Source: Thaumasiovibrio subtropicus (GTDB lineage: Bacteria; Pseudomonadota; Gammaproteobacteria; Enterobacterales; Vibrionaceae). From it: 64,000 nucleotides of DNA. The position numbers and the translations under genes were made by a program. Positions 53,591 through 62,433 of the stretch are shown here, piece by piece (position 1 is the first letter of the stretch; each line of letters opens with the position of its first letter). The DNA is taken from positions 3,471,580 to 3,535,579 of the forward strand of contig NZ_AP023054.1 in the NCBI RefSeq assembly GCF_019703835.1, in the 5' to 3' direction. The notes under the pieces are model-generated. The model was not told the DNA's origin and ran no database searches. It saw nothing but the letters and a program-made list of their open reading frames with translations.

Positions 53591-55133
53591 CGAGGTCGCC
53601 AAAGTATGGGAAGTTCATGCCGTTAACGATTGGACCGATCTCAACATTGCTCTTTGCAGCCCATGATGGGTCTTGCCAGTGTAGAGGTACAAACGCCGCT
53701 TCGTCGTACAACGTTGCTTCCACTTGCTTCAGCAACTCACTACGCTTAGCAAGGTCTGTCATGGTATTGGTCTCTTCAATCAACTTGTCGATCTCAGGGT
53801 TTGAGTAGTGACCGCAGTTGTACTGACCTTTACCCGTTTCAGCGTTACGCGTCATGGTCAGGAACTCAGTGAAGTTACCTGAATCCTCAGTATCTGGGTG
53901 CCAACCGATCATCAGCATGTCAGCCGCACACTTATCGAACTCAGGCCAGTACTGCGCTTTAGGCATTGTCTTCAGATCAACCTTAATACCGATCTTAGAC
54001 AGCATTGCCGCCGTTGCTTGAGCAATCTTGTCATCGTTTACGTAACGGTTGTTTGGCGCCATCATGGTTAGCGTGAAGCCATCTTCATAGCCTGCTTCTT
54101 TCATCAGCGCTTTCGCTTTGTTCAGATCGAAACGTGGCTTAAGATCTTCGTTGTAACCAGCGTAGCCGACTGGGCTCTGCTGAGCGGCAGCCGTCGCCGC
54201 ACCCTTCATGATGCGCTTAGCAATACCCTCGTTATTGATTGCGTAGACAATCGCTTGACGAACGCGCACGTCTTTCAGTGCAGGGTTGCTGTTTTGGTTC
54301 AATTGGAACGTGATAACACGCGTACCAGGCATGGTGTAAAGCTCAATGTCTTTCGCCTTTTCGATACGTGTGTAGTCGTTTGGAGAGACTGGTGCAATCA
54401 TGTCAACGCCGCCAGATAGCAGTGCAGCAACACGTGTCGCAGACTCTTTGATAGGGACTAGAGTCAGGTTCTCAACATTCCCTTTGCTCTCGGTATCCCA
54501 GTAGCTGCCAAAACGCTCGAACTGAACTTGAACACCTTGCTCACGAGACGTAACAACGAAAGGACCTGTTCCAGAAATGTTTGTTGAAGCGAATGAGTTA
54601 CCGTGTTTCACGATCTCGGCTTTGTCTTTGCCGTCAGCCGTTGTGCCTGAGTAAAACTTGCTGTCCATCGGGAAGATGTACGTAGCAACGTTCTCTACTA
54701 GCGGATAAGTGCCATCTGTTTTGATGTCGAAGGTGAAGTCATCCACTTTATTTAGCGCAACAAGCGGTGCAAAGATGCCTTTGAAGTCAGGAGACTCTTT
54801 TAGACGATTGAACGTCCATACGACATCGTCCGCAGTGAGGTCATTACCAGAGTGGAATTTAACACCTTGGCGCAGTTTGAAACGAATAGTTTCGTTATCA
54901 ATACGCTCCCAAGATTCAGCCAAGCGAGGTTCAAAATCCATATCTTGAGTAAAGCGAATCAAGGGATCAAAGACCATGTGAGATAGCTGCATGGTGCCGC
55001 CAGACAACTGCTCATGTGGATCCAATGACACAGGGTCTGCGTCGTACGCCACTTTGATGTCCGCAGCCGCGACACCGAAACTCAATCCTGCAGCTATTAG
55101 GGCAGTAGCCAGCTTCGTCTTGATGGTTTTCAT
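53580..55133 (-). CDS. peptide ABC transporter substrate-binding protein
   Basis: The 517-residue protein is a class C (SBP_bac_5) binding protein. The signal peptide ends near GVAAADIKV, and core blocks LSHMVFDPL, PRLAESWERID, FKLRQGVKFHSGNDLTADDVVWTFNR and VRQAIVYAINNEGI are clear. It captures peptides or similar ligands in the periplasm for the permeases downstream. AAAGGAGTT precedes the ATG. The ATPase gene lies upstream, giving an order like E. coli gsiABCD, but sequence does not prove glutathione as the ligand. Confidence 0.92.
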   Translation of the reverse strand: MKTIKTKLATALIAAGLSFGVAAADIKVAYDADPVSLDPHEQLSGGTMQLSHMVFDPLIRFTQDMDFEPRLAESWERIDNETIRFKLRQGVKFHSGNDLTADDVVWTFNRLKESPDFKGIFAPLVALNKVDDFTFDIKTDGTYPLVENVATYIFPMDSKFYSGTTADGKDKAEIVKHGNSFASTNISGTGPFVVTSREQGVQVQFERFGSYWDTESKGNVENLTLVPIKESATRVAALLSGGVDMIAPVSPNDYTRIEKAKDIELYTMPGTRVITFQLNQNSNPALKDVRVRQAIVYAINNEGIAKRIMKGAATAAAQQSPVGYAGYNEDLKPRFDLNKAKALMKEAGYEDGFTLTMMAPNNRYVNDDKIAQATAAMLSKIGIKVDLKTMPKAQYWPEFDKCAADMLMIGWHPDTEDSGNFTEFLTMTRNAETGKGQYNCGHYSNPEIDKLIEETNTMTDLAKRSELLKQVEATLYDEAAFVPLHWQDPSWAAKSNVEIGPIVNGMNFPYFGDLVVK

Positions 55134-55210
55134 TGCATAACTCCTTTATGCAGGGAGCAAGCTCCCCTCTTTCTACGTGTTGTGTTTGGATGGTTATCGT
55201 TTAGACGCCA

Positions 55211-56938
55211 TCAGCCAGATACCGCATCACTGGCAGAGGCATTTCGCATCCCAGTGAACTCCGGCATTAGAGATATAAGCTGTTGGCTGTACTCGTGCTG
55301 AGGTGAGGTAAAGAGTTGTTCAGTCGGCGCGACTTCTAACAAAGTGCCCTTTTGCATCACCCCAATGCGATCACACATCTGACGAATCACCGGCAAGTCA
55401 TGGCTGATGAACAACATCGTCAGGTTGAGTTCGTCCTGCAAATCCTTAAGCAGGTTCAAGATCTGCGCCTGAACCGAGACATCCAGCGCGGAGGTCGGTT
55501 CATCACAGATCAAAAGACGTGGTCGAGTCGCCAACGCACGCGCAATCGAAATACGCTGACGTTGACCACCCGAAAATTCATGGGGATATTTCACCCCGGA
55601 GGCACTACCCAGGCCGACATGGTCTAGCAGGTCAGCAACAATCTGACGGGTCTGCTGCTCATTCTCCGTCAACTTATGGAAACGAATCGGCTCAGCGATA
55701 ATGTCCTGCACTTTCATGCGGGGGTTCATTGACGTGTAGGGATTCTGAAACACCATCTGCATTTGGCGGCGCATAGGTCGACGGGCTTTTTCATCTTTCA
55801 ATGCCGTTAAATCAACACCTTCAAAGACCACACGGCCTTCATCAGGCGGATACAGGCCAGCAATCACACGAGCGATCGTGGATTTACCTGAACCGGACTC
55901 ACCGACCAAGCCAAAGGTTTCGCCTTCAAAGACTTCAAAGCTGACATCATTTGACGCCTGTACATATTGGCGGCGGCTTTCAAAAAAGGAATCTTTGGTA
56001 ACAAAACGCAAATTAACGTTATCGACTTGCAGTAACGAACCCGTGTATGCGCGGTGGTCTTGGCTTTGGCCCAGCCAGTGGGTTTTGACATCGAGCTGCT
56101 TCATCTCACCCGCTTCTTCGATGTAGTTCACCAGTGGGAAGCGATCAAGTTTGATATCAGAACGTGGCACCGCTGAGATCAAGCTGTGTGTATAGGGATG
56201 TTCCGGTTCACCAAGCACTTTCTTGGTTTCACCAAATTCAACTAAATCACCACGATACATGACAGCGATACGGTCAGTGACATTCGACACCACGCCCATA
56301 TCGTGAGTCACCAACATACAACCGACATTTTTTTTGATACACAAATCACGAATCAAGGCCAAAATTTGGTCTTGAATCGAGACGTCGAGCGCGGTGGTTG
56401 GTTCATCGGCAATAATCAGATCAGGTTCACCTGCCAAAGCAATTGCAATCACAACACGCTGACGCATGCCGCCCGAGAACTGGTGAGGGAACTGCTTTAA
56501 ACGGTTTTCCGGTTGAGGAATACCGACTTGTTCCATCAAAGACAAAGCACGTTGATAAGCCTCTTCATCCGACACATCCATATTGGCGTGGATTGTCTCT
56601 TTTAACTGATGCTCAACCGTAAATAGCGGGTTCAGAGACGTCATCGGGTCTTGGAAAATGAAACCGATCTTGGAACCGCGAACCTTACGCATCTCCTCAG
56701 TCGACAGGCCCGAGATCAAATCACCATCAAGGTAAACTTCACCACTCGCTATTCGGCCTGGAGGACTTAACAGATCGATCACCGCATTACCTACAGTCGA
56801 TTTGCCCGCGCCAGATTCACCCACAACACCGACAATCTCACCGCGCTGGATTTCAAAACTCAGCGATTTCACCGCCGCATGTACGCCATGTCGCGATGGA
56901 TATTCGATACGAAGGTTTTTAACTTCCAATAAAGCCAT
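55211..56938 (-). CDS. fused dual ABC ATPase of the peptide transporter
   Basis: The 575-residue protein has two ATPase domains. The first (about 1-270) has Walker A GESGAGKST, signature SGGMRQR and Walker B IIADEPTTALD. The second (about 305-560) has GESGSGKST, SGGQRQR and LLICDEPTSALD. DppD and DppF or GsiA-type proteins drive peptide import. It is the first gene of the operon. TTAGGATCGG lies before the ATG, and the 854-bp AT-rich region upstream should carry the promoter. Confidence 0.93.
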   Translation of the reverse strand: MALLEVKNLRIEYPSRHGVHAAVKSLSFEIQRGEIVGVVGESGAGKSTVGNAVIDLLSPPGRIASGEVYLDGDLISGLSTEEMRKVRGSKIGFIFQDPMTSLNPLFTVEHQLKETIHANMDVSDEEAYQRALSLMEQVGIPQPENRLKQFPHQFSGGMRQRVVIAIALAGEPDLIIADEPTTALDVSIQDQILALIRDLCIKKNVGCMLVTHDMGVVSNVTDRIAVMYRGDLVEFGETKKVLGEPEHPYTHSLISAVPRSDIKLDRFPLVNYIEEAGEMKQLDVKTHWLGQSQDHRAYTGSLLQVDNVNLRFVTKDSFFESRRQYVQASNDVSFEVFEGETFGLVGESGSGKSTIARVIAGLYPPDEGRVVFEGVDLTALKDEKARRPMRRQMQMVFQNPYTSMNPRMKVQDIIAEPIRFHKLTENEQQTRQIVADLLDHVGLGSASGVKYPHEFSGGQRQRISIARALATRPRLLICDEPTSALDVSVQAQILNLLKDLQDELNLTMLFISHDLPVIRQMCDRIGVMQKGTLLEVAPTEQLFTSPQHEYSQQLISLMPEFTGMRNASASDAVSG

Positions 56939-57792
56939 GTTCCGATCCTAAGCTGTTTTGGCATCCCTATGCCTGTCTGAAAAACTGCATCCTTTCACTA
57001 ACAACAATTGTGCTGGTCAGAGAAGCGCCTATAAAAATGGCAAACATTTCACATAAAATCAACAAAAGCACGATAAAAAACTGAAAATAAACACCTTTAT
57101 CGAATAAAACATCACCAAAACTGACTAAATATAGCCATTGTGGTTTATATCAATAAGTATACAAGATTCTGCATTTTTCGGTACTTTCATCACAAAATAA
57201 CGATATCGCACCTATTTATCACATCAATTGCACCGAAAGCGCGCAGGAAGATTAGCATTAATAGCCACTAAATATAAAAAAACCAGCATAATAGTTGGAA
57301 GTTTAGCAGTAACATAAAGCAATAGATTTTCATTTACAATGCATTCACAAAACTCAAAAATTCGAATAAAAAAGCACCTTGTGTTGAATAAATAGATATA
57401 TCTGGTGTAATTATCTAAACAACCCAAGTGACTATCGGGGCTTATTACATAATCCCCAAAGTGCTGCCTTATGCACCCAATTCGGTGTTTTTACCTTTTT
57501 CACAACAATCAAACCTGTGAGATTTACTGTCTAATTTACCAGTCAATTTTCTCTCTCACGTATCAAGCACAAAGTATAGGTGCTACTGACTCAGCACTGC
57601 GTACTTTTCAATCAGATTGCAAAACAAAGACACTTTCCCTCACTTCGGTAGTCTCGCTAGACACAACACGCTGCATATCTAGTGACACTCTCTGTCAGCA
57701 GCTTCAGCGTTATTCGTCACCGCCCCCAATTTCAAACAAGCCAATCCATTACCGTTGAGTCAGCAATGAATCGCATCACAAGGAGAGCGAAA
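56939..57792. other. 854-bp AT-rich gap without a convincing gene
   Basis: The stretch from about 57000 to 57430 is visibly richer in A and T than its neighbours, with many short A and T runs. Open frames exist (for example 57471-57758 plus and 57224-57427 minus) but lack ribosome-binding sites and protein-like composition. It must contain the promoters of the peptide ABC operon and of the DUF5680 gene. A possible -10 TAATTAT lies near 57410. No repeat or structured RNA was seen. Confidence 0.5.
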
Positions 57793-58248
57793 ATGACCGA
57801 ACTCAAACACTTTATTGTCAAAGCAAAGGCGAATAGCTACGTCAACAACGCCCCTAAGTGCTTGCCCTCGCGTCAAGATGCACACGAGATCCAATTTCAG
57901 GAAGAGCGCTACCAATACGTAGATAGCTACTTTGGTGGTACGGATTTCTTAGGCCAAGAAGTGGTGTATTTGGATGGAAAGGCAGTCTGGGCGATGAACT
58001 ACTATGGCCGAATCATCACACCCAGTCTTTATGATGGTGAGCAAGCAGGCAAAGTGATCTGTCAAAGTTTGTCCTTGCTCTATCAATCAGGTGAGTTCTT
58101 GAAAAACTTCGAGCATACAACACCTTGGGGCCACTATCACGACTCATTTTCTGGCGATATCCGCACTTTCACTGGCTACGAGTGGATCACGCTACAAGAG
58201 GAAAAAGTGTATGAGCTGCATTACCACGGTGGATTGATAAAAGATTGA
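57793..58248 (+). CDS. DUF5680-domain protein
   Basis: The 151-residue protein matches the DUF5680 pattern: MTELKHFIVKAKANSYVN at the start, YVDSYFGGTDFLGQEVVYLDGKAVWAMNYYG in the middle and TGYEWITLQEEKVYELHYHGG at the end. The function is unknown; the domain occurs alone or fused to HTH proteins. AGGAG before the ATG at 57793 decides the start over an earlier frame opening at 57682. It lies immediately upstream of the tRNA remnant and faces the tRNA array. Confidence 0.8.
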   Translation: MTELKHFIVKAKANSYVNNAPKCLPSRQDAHEIQFQEERYQYVDSYFGGTDFLGQEVVYLDGKAVWAMNYYGRIITPSLYDGEQAGKVICQSLSLLYQSGEFLKNFEHTTPWGHYHDSFSGDIRTFTGYEWITLQEEKVYELHYHGGLIKD

Positions 58249-58251
58249 CCC

Positions 58252-58328
58252 GCTAAAACAAAAAAGCCCGTCAATTCTGACGCGGACGGCCAGTCGAGGC
58301 TTTTAAAAGTGGTCGGTGAAGAGGGATT
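58252..58328 (-). pseudogene. tRNA-Pro 3'-end remnant with a degraded terminator copy
   Basis: Bases 58310-58328 are identical to the 3' 19 bases of the tRNA-Pro gene at 58450-58526, including CCA. The preceding bases 58252-58309 repeat the tRNA terminator region (58405-58449) but with a 13-base insertion and point changes. The body of the tRNA is absent. It is therefore a partial duplicate of tRNA 3' end plus terminator, as left by recombination between tRNA copies or by loss of an integrated element. Confidence 0.75.
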
Positions 58329-58412
58329 GACGCGGCTGGGCTGCCAGACCCCGCCCCTTAGCGCAAGCTATTCAAATAAAGCCACTCAGCTCAAGTCATG
58401 TGCGCTAAAACG

Positions 58413-58440
58413 AAAAAAGCCCCGTCGATTCTGACGAGGC
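58413..58440 (-). terminator. terminator of the tRNA array
   Basis: On the minus strand GCCTCGTC (58433-58440) pairs with GACGGGGC (58419-58426) around a six-base loop, followed by six T (58413-58418). It lies 10 bp beyond the last tRNA-Pro. Confidence 0.85.
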
Positions 58441-58449
58441 TTTTAAAAG

Positions 58450-58526
<77 letters not shown>

Positions 58527-58549
58527 AAACTGTATTCTTTTAGAAAGAA

Positions 58550-58626
58550 TGGGGTGGCTAACGGGACTTGAACCCGCGACAACCGGAATCACAATCCGGG
58601 ACTCTACCAACTGAGCTATAGCCACC
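58550..58626 (-). tRNA. tRNA-His (GTG)
   Basis: The 77-base tRNA has the extra 5' G of tRNA-His (GGTGGCTATAGC), anticodon GTG in GGATTGTGATTCC, T loop GGTTCAAGTCC and an encoded CCA. It is identical to the copy at 58829-58905. Confidence 0.95.
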
Positions 58627-58668
58627 ACAAATTTTGTTTTCTTACCGCTATTGCGTTAAGAAGAAGAG

Positions 58669-58745
<77 letters not shown>

Positions 58746-58828
58746 AAACCGAATCTTTTTACCCATTAAAGTGTCAACTGGATCACTCTAATGTAAAGAT
58801 TGTCGAAATTAATCAGCAACCTAGAATA

Positions 58829-58905
58829 TGGGGTGGCTAACGGGACTTGAACCCGCGACAACCGGAATCACAATCCGGGACTCTACCAACTGAGCTATAG
58901 CCACC
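58829..58905 (-). tRNA. tRNA-His (GTG), second copy
   Basis: It is identical over 77 bases to the copy at 58550-58626, with the GTG anticodon, the extra 5' G and an encoded CCA. Confidence 0.95.
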
Positions 58906-58930
58906 AACGATGTTTCCGTGCCATTTAGAA

Positions 58931-59007
<77 letters not shown>

Positions 59008-59031
59008 TCAATGCCCCATCGGCGAGGCTGA

Positions 59032-59060
59032 ATAATACGGATCACACTGCCTCGCGTCTA
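59032..59060 (-). promoter_or_regulatory. promoter of the tRNA array
   Basis: On the minus strand a -35-like TAGACG (59055-59060) is followed by a 17-base spacer, a -10 TATTAT (59032-59037) and a GC-rich discriminator CAGCCTCGCC, as expected for a stringently controlled stable-RNA promoter. The start would be about 20 bp before tRNA-Arg. Confidence 0.55.
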
Positions 59061-59286
59061 GCATTTTTTTCAAAAAAATGTCCTTTCGCTGCAATAATAA
59101 CCAAATAAGCCTTGATACGCTTCATACAAATAATTGCTGAATATTTCGCGACCACAGCTTAGGGGATATACTTACCCTGTTTTTACAAAAATACAACCTT
59201 TTGCACCAATATCGCGGCGAAAATCAATCTTGTTTTTCGACCGTATATAAAAGACACAATAAGACTGGAAGTGTAAGGTGAGCTCA

Positions 59287-59700
59287 ATGGAAACAAGTTT
59301 GCGTAAATTAATGACGGCCGCTGCCGCAGCGTTGATATTTTCAACATCAGCAATGGCCGCCAATATGTCAGATGATGCGATTGCTGAACGAATTAAACCA
59401 GTAGGCTCAGTGTATCTGGAAGGGGATGCGCCTGTGGAGGTTGTCAATTCTGGGCCTCGCAGTGGCGAGAAAGTCTATGGCACATTTTGTATTGCGTGCC
59501 ACGGTGCGGGGGTTGCAGGTGCACCCAAGGTCAACGATAAAGCGGCTTGGGAGCCACGGCTTGCAGCAGGTATGGATATGGTAACGCAGAACGCCATTCA
59601 AGGTTTTAATGCCATGCCAGCGAAAGGGACCTGCATGGACTGTTCTGATGAAGAGATTGTTGCCGCTATCAATCACATGGTAGCTGACATCGTTCAATAA
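59287..59700 (+). CDS. cytochrome c5
   Basis: This 137-residue secreted monoheme cytochrome has a signal peptide cleaved near SAMAA and the heme site CIACH. The axial Met lies in NAMPAKG, and a second Cys pair in CMDC near the C terminus forms the disulphide typical of cytochrome c5. It carries electrons in the periplasm, for example to terminal oxidases. ATG at 59287 is favoured over GTG at 59278 because AAGGTGAG precedes it. It faces uvrD across a shared terminator. Confidence 0.9.
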   Translation: METSLRKLMTAAAAALIFSTSAMAANMSDDAIAERIKPVGSVYLEGDAPVEVVNSGPRSGEKVYGTFCIACHGAGVAGAPKVNDKAAWEPRLAAGMDMVTQNAIQGFNAMPAKGTCMDCSDEEIVAAINHMVADIVQ

Positions 59701-59722
59701 TTTCTCTCAAAATACACCATCA

Positions 59723-59746
59723 AAAAGGGAGCCTTTGCTCCCTTTT
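59723..59746. terminator. bidirectional terminator between cytochrome c5 and uvrD
   Basis: AAAAGGGAGC (59723-59732) pairs with GCTCCCTTTT (59737-59746) around CTTT. A/T arms suit both converging genes. Confidence 0.85.
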
Positions 59747-59761
59747 GTTGCTGATGTGTGC

Positions 59762-61936
59762 TTACATTGGCTCTAATTTCGCGTACTGAGTCACCAGCCA
59801 CTTAATACCTTCACCATTAAAGGCAACTTGCACACGACTTTGCGCGCCCGCCCCTTCATAATTAATGATGGTTCCTTCGCCAAACTTGGGATGCTTCACG
59901 CGTTGGCCTAATGAAAAACCGGTTTCATTAAAGTTGGCATTGACCGTACTCGTACTAAAGCGACCTTGAGAGGAGGCTGGACGAGAGACTTTGGCTTTCA
60001 TCCGCACTTCTTCAACAAACTCTTCTGGAATTTCCCGAATAAAGCGCGATGCTTTGTGAAAGTTATCTTTGCCATATAAACGCCGCATTTCTGCGTGCGT
60101 CATATAAAGCTTCTCCATTGCACGCGTCATACCGACATAACAAAGGCGTCGCTCTTCTTCCAAACGCCCAGCCTCTTCAACAGTACGTTGACTCGGGAAC
60201 ATACCCTCTTCCACACCGACCATAAAGACGAGAGGAAACTCCAATCCCTTCGCACTGTGCAAGGTCATTAATTGCACCGCATCACTGAACTCATCAGCCT
60301 GACCTTCGCCCGCTTCAAGCGCAGCATGGGTGAGAAAGGCGGTGAGCTTAGGCATCTCTTCCGCTTCTTCAGGGATTTCAAATTGGCGTGCAGCCGTGAC
60401 CAGCTCTTCCAAGTTTTCTACGCGAGCTTGCGCTTTTTCGCCCCGCTCCTGTTCGTACATAGCGCGAAGCCCTGAGTGACGAATCACCTTATCCGTCTGT
60501 TGGAAAAGCTCATCTTCACGGGTGTCATCTTCTAACGCATTAATCAATTCCAAGAAGCGCGTAATCGACGTCCTTGCACGTCCGGCGAGAGCTTGCTCTT
60601 CCAATAGCTGTTGTGCCGTCAACCACATGGTTTGGCCGCGATCCCGCGCCGCACCACGAATGGTTTCCAAAGTACGATCCCCAATGCCGCGTGTCGGGGT
60701 ATTCACAACACGCTCAAATGCAGCATCATCATTACGGTTAGCGATCAAGCGCATGTAACTGAGTGCATCTTTAATCTCTTGACGCTCGAAGAAGCGCATC
60801 CCGCCATAAATGCGATAAGGCATACCTTGTTGAATCAAGGCTTCCTCTAACACGCGCGATTGTGCATTGCTCCGATAAAGAATGGCGCTATCTTGCAATG
60901 CTCCCCCATTCTCCTGCCAAGTTTTGATTTTACCAACGACAAAACGCGCTTCATCGAGTTCATTAAACGCGGAGTAAACCGAAATTGGCTCGCCTTCTTG
61001 GCCTTCAGTCCACAGACTTTTCCCCATACGCTCGGTATTGTTTTCAATTAGGCTGTTTGCCGCTTTCAGGATATTGCCCGTCGAGCGGTAGTTTTGCTCT
61101 AATCGAATCGTCTGCGCTTGAGGAAACTCATTGAGAAAGCGCTGAATATTTTCAACTTTCGCACCACGCCAGCCATAAATGGACTGGTCATCATCACCAA
61201 CGATCATGACGTGACATTCTGGTCCGGTCATCATGCGTAGCCACGCATATTGAATGCTGTTGGTATCTTGAAATTCATCAACCAAGATATGTTTGAAGCG
61301 CGCCTGATAGTGGTTGCGAATGTGCTCATTATCACGCAGTAACTCATGACATCGCAGCAGGATCTCCGCAAAGTCGACTAACCCAGCGCGATCGCAAGCT
61401 TCTTGGTAGGCGGTATAAATTTGTAACCACTGCTGCTCAATGGGGTCATTGTAGCTTTGAATATGACGAGGTCGTAAACCTTCATCTTTCTTGCCATTGA
61501 TGTACCACGCTGCTTGACGAGGTGGCCATTGCTTTTCATCGAGGTTGGCCGCTTTGATCAAGCGGCGCAGAAGGCGTTGCTGATCATCGCTATCAATGAT
61601 CTGAAACTCCTCTGGTAGCTTCGCATCGAGGTAGTGAGCACGGAGCATGCGGTGGCATAAACCATGGAAAGTCCCATTCCACATACCGGATGTACCGTAA
61701 TCGATCAGTTGATTGATTCGTCCACGCATCTCAGCAGCCGCTTTGTTGGTAAACGTTACCGACATAATCTGAAATGGCGTTGCTTGCTCCATTTGCATCA
61801 ACCAAGCAATACGATGGACTAACACACGTGTTTTACCACTGCCTGCGCCAGCGAGCACTAAATGGTTACCTAGCGGAGCGGCAACAGCCTCACGCTGTTT
61901 GTCATTAAGACCATCGAGAAGATAAGAAACGTCCAT
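59762..61936 (-). CDS. uvrD: DNA helicase II
   Basis: The 724-residue SF1 helicase UvrD acts in nucleotide-excision and mismatch repair. Walker A is GAGSGKTRVL, the DEFQDTN box and GDDDQSIYGWRGA (motif III) are present, and LMTLHSAKGLEFPLVF and EERRLCYVGMTRA form motifs V and VI. The C-terminal Tudor-like domain (LGQRVKHPKFGEGTI) is present. E. coli uvrD follows yigB; here the two are about 47 kb apart. A LexA-like box lies 10 bp before the ATG. Confidence 0.95.
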   Translation of the reverse strand: MDVSYLLDGLNDKQREAVAAPLGNHLVLAGAGSGKTRVLVHRIAWLMQMEQATPFQIMSVTFTNKAAAEMRGRINQLIDYGTSGMWNGTFHGLCHRMLRAHYLDAKLPEEFQIIDSDDQQRLLRRLIKAANLDEKQWPPRQAAWYINGKKDEGLRPRHIQSYNDPIEQQWLQIYTAYQEACDRAGLVDFAEILLRCHELLRDNEHIRNHYQARFKHILVDEFQDTNSIQYAWLRMMTGPECHVMIVGDDDQSIYGWRGAKVENIQRFLNEFPQAQTIRLEQNYRSTGNILKAANSLIENNTERMGKSLWTEGQEGEPISVYSAFNELDEARFVVGKIKTWQENGGALQDSAILYRSNAQSRVLEEALIQQGMPYRIYGGMRFFERQEIKDALSYMRLIANRNDDAAFERVVNTPTRGIGDRTLETIRGAARDRGQTMWLTAQQLLEEQALAGRARTSITRFLELINALEDDTREDELFQQTDKVIRHSGLRAMYEQERGEKAQARVENLEELVTAARQFEIPEEAEEMPKLTAFLTHAALEAGEGQADEFSDAVQLMTLHSAKGLEFPLVFMVGVEEGMFPSQRTVEEAGRLEEERRLCYVGMTRAMEKLYMTHAEMRRLYGKDNFHKASRFIREIPEEFVEEVRMKAKVSRPASSQGRFSTSTVNANFNETGFSLGQRVKHPKFGEGTIINYEGAGAQSRVQVAFNGEGIKWLVTQYAKLEPM

Positions 61937-61945
61937 CGTAAATTA

Positions 61946-61961
61946 CTGGTTATTTATACAT
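61946..61961 (-). promoter_or_regulatory. LexA (SOS) box of uvrD
   Basis: On the minus strand ATGT-N8-CCAG matches CTGT-N8-ACAG at six of eight conserved positions, with an AT-rich centre. E. coli uvrD has a similar imperfect box. It lies 10 bp upstream of the ATG, so it would have to overlap the transcript start or leader. Confidence 0.5.
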
Positions 61962-62175
61962 GGCGTGCAGTATACCAGCCGATCGGGTTGGCGTCGCGCA
62001 CAAATCCAGCGCCCAAAAATATTTATACGAAGCGGGTTGCACTCATGTTTGTTGGACTATGATTAAAAAAAATTATTCAGTTGTGAAATATTTCTCTTAG
62101 CTAACCTTTCTTTTTATACCGAGAGCGCAATAAGCGCCGAACATAACATCAGCCTAACCAAAAAAAGGATACAAC

Positions 62176-62433
62176 ATGAAAAAGTCTAATCTTGCTCTTG
62201 CTACCGCTGTCACTGGTCTTATCGCACTGGGTGCTAGCACAGTCTCTGCTCCAGCAATGGCAGCAGAAAAAGAGAAATGCTACGGTGTCGCGAAAGCGGG
62301 TAAAAACGACTGTGCAACCAAAACCAGTTCATGTGCTGGTACATCGACTGAAGATGGTCAGGCTGATGCCTTCATCATGGTGCCTAAAGGCCTATGTGAC
62401 CGTCTTGCAGGCAGCAGCGATAAACCAATGTAA
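62176..62433 (+). CDS. bufA1: bufferin precursor (BufA1/DUF2282)
   Basis: The 85-residue precursor has a signal peptide (about 1-29, ending PAMAA) and a DUF2282 core with EKCYGVAKAGKNDC. Cysteines are at 35, 46, 53 and 74. Bufferins are ribosomally made peptides whose cysteines are converted to thiooxazole groups by the MNIO enzyme BufB with partner BufC, and which bind copper in the periplasm. GVAKAGKNDC and MVPKGLC are the diagnostic blocks. AAAAGGAT precedes the ATG. bufB starts on its stop codon. Confidence 0.9.
   Translation: MKKSNLALATAVTGLIALGASTVSAPAMAAEKEKCYGVAKAGKNDCATKTSSCAGTSTEDGQADAFIMVPKGLCDRLAGSSDKPM

Noticed and set aside
57224..57427. 67-residue minus-strand open frame in the AT-rich gap
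   Set aside because: Low-complexity hydrophobic translation of AT-rich DNA, no ribosome-binding site, and no family resemblance.
57471..57758. 95-residue open frame upstream of the DUF5680 gene
   Set aside because: No ribosome-binding site, composition not protein-like, and it overlaps the likely promoter region of the next gene.
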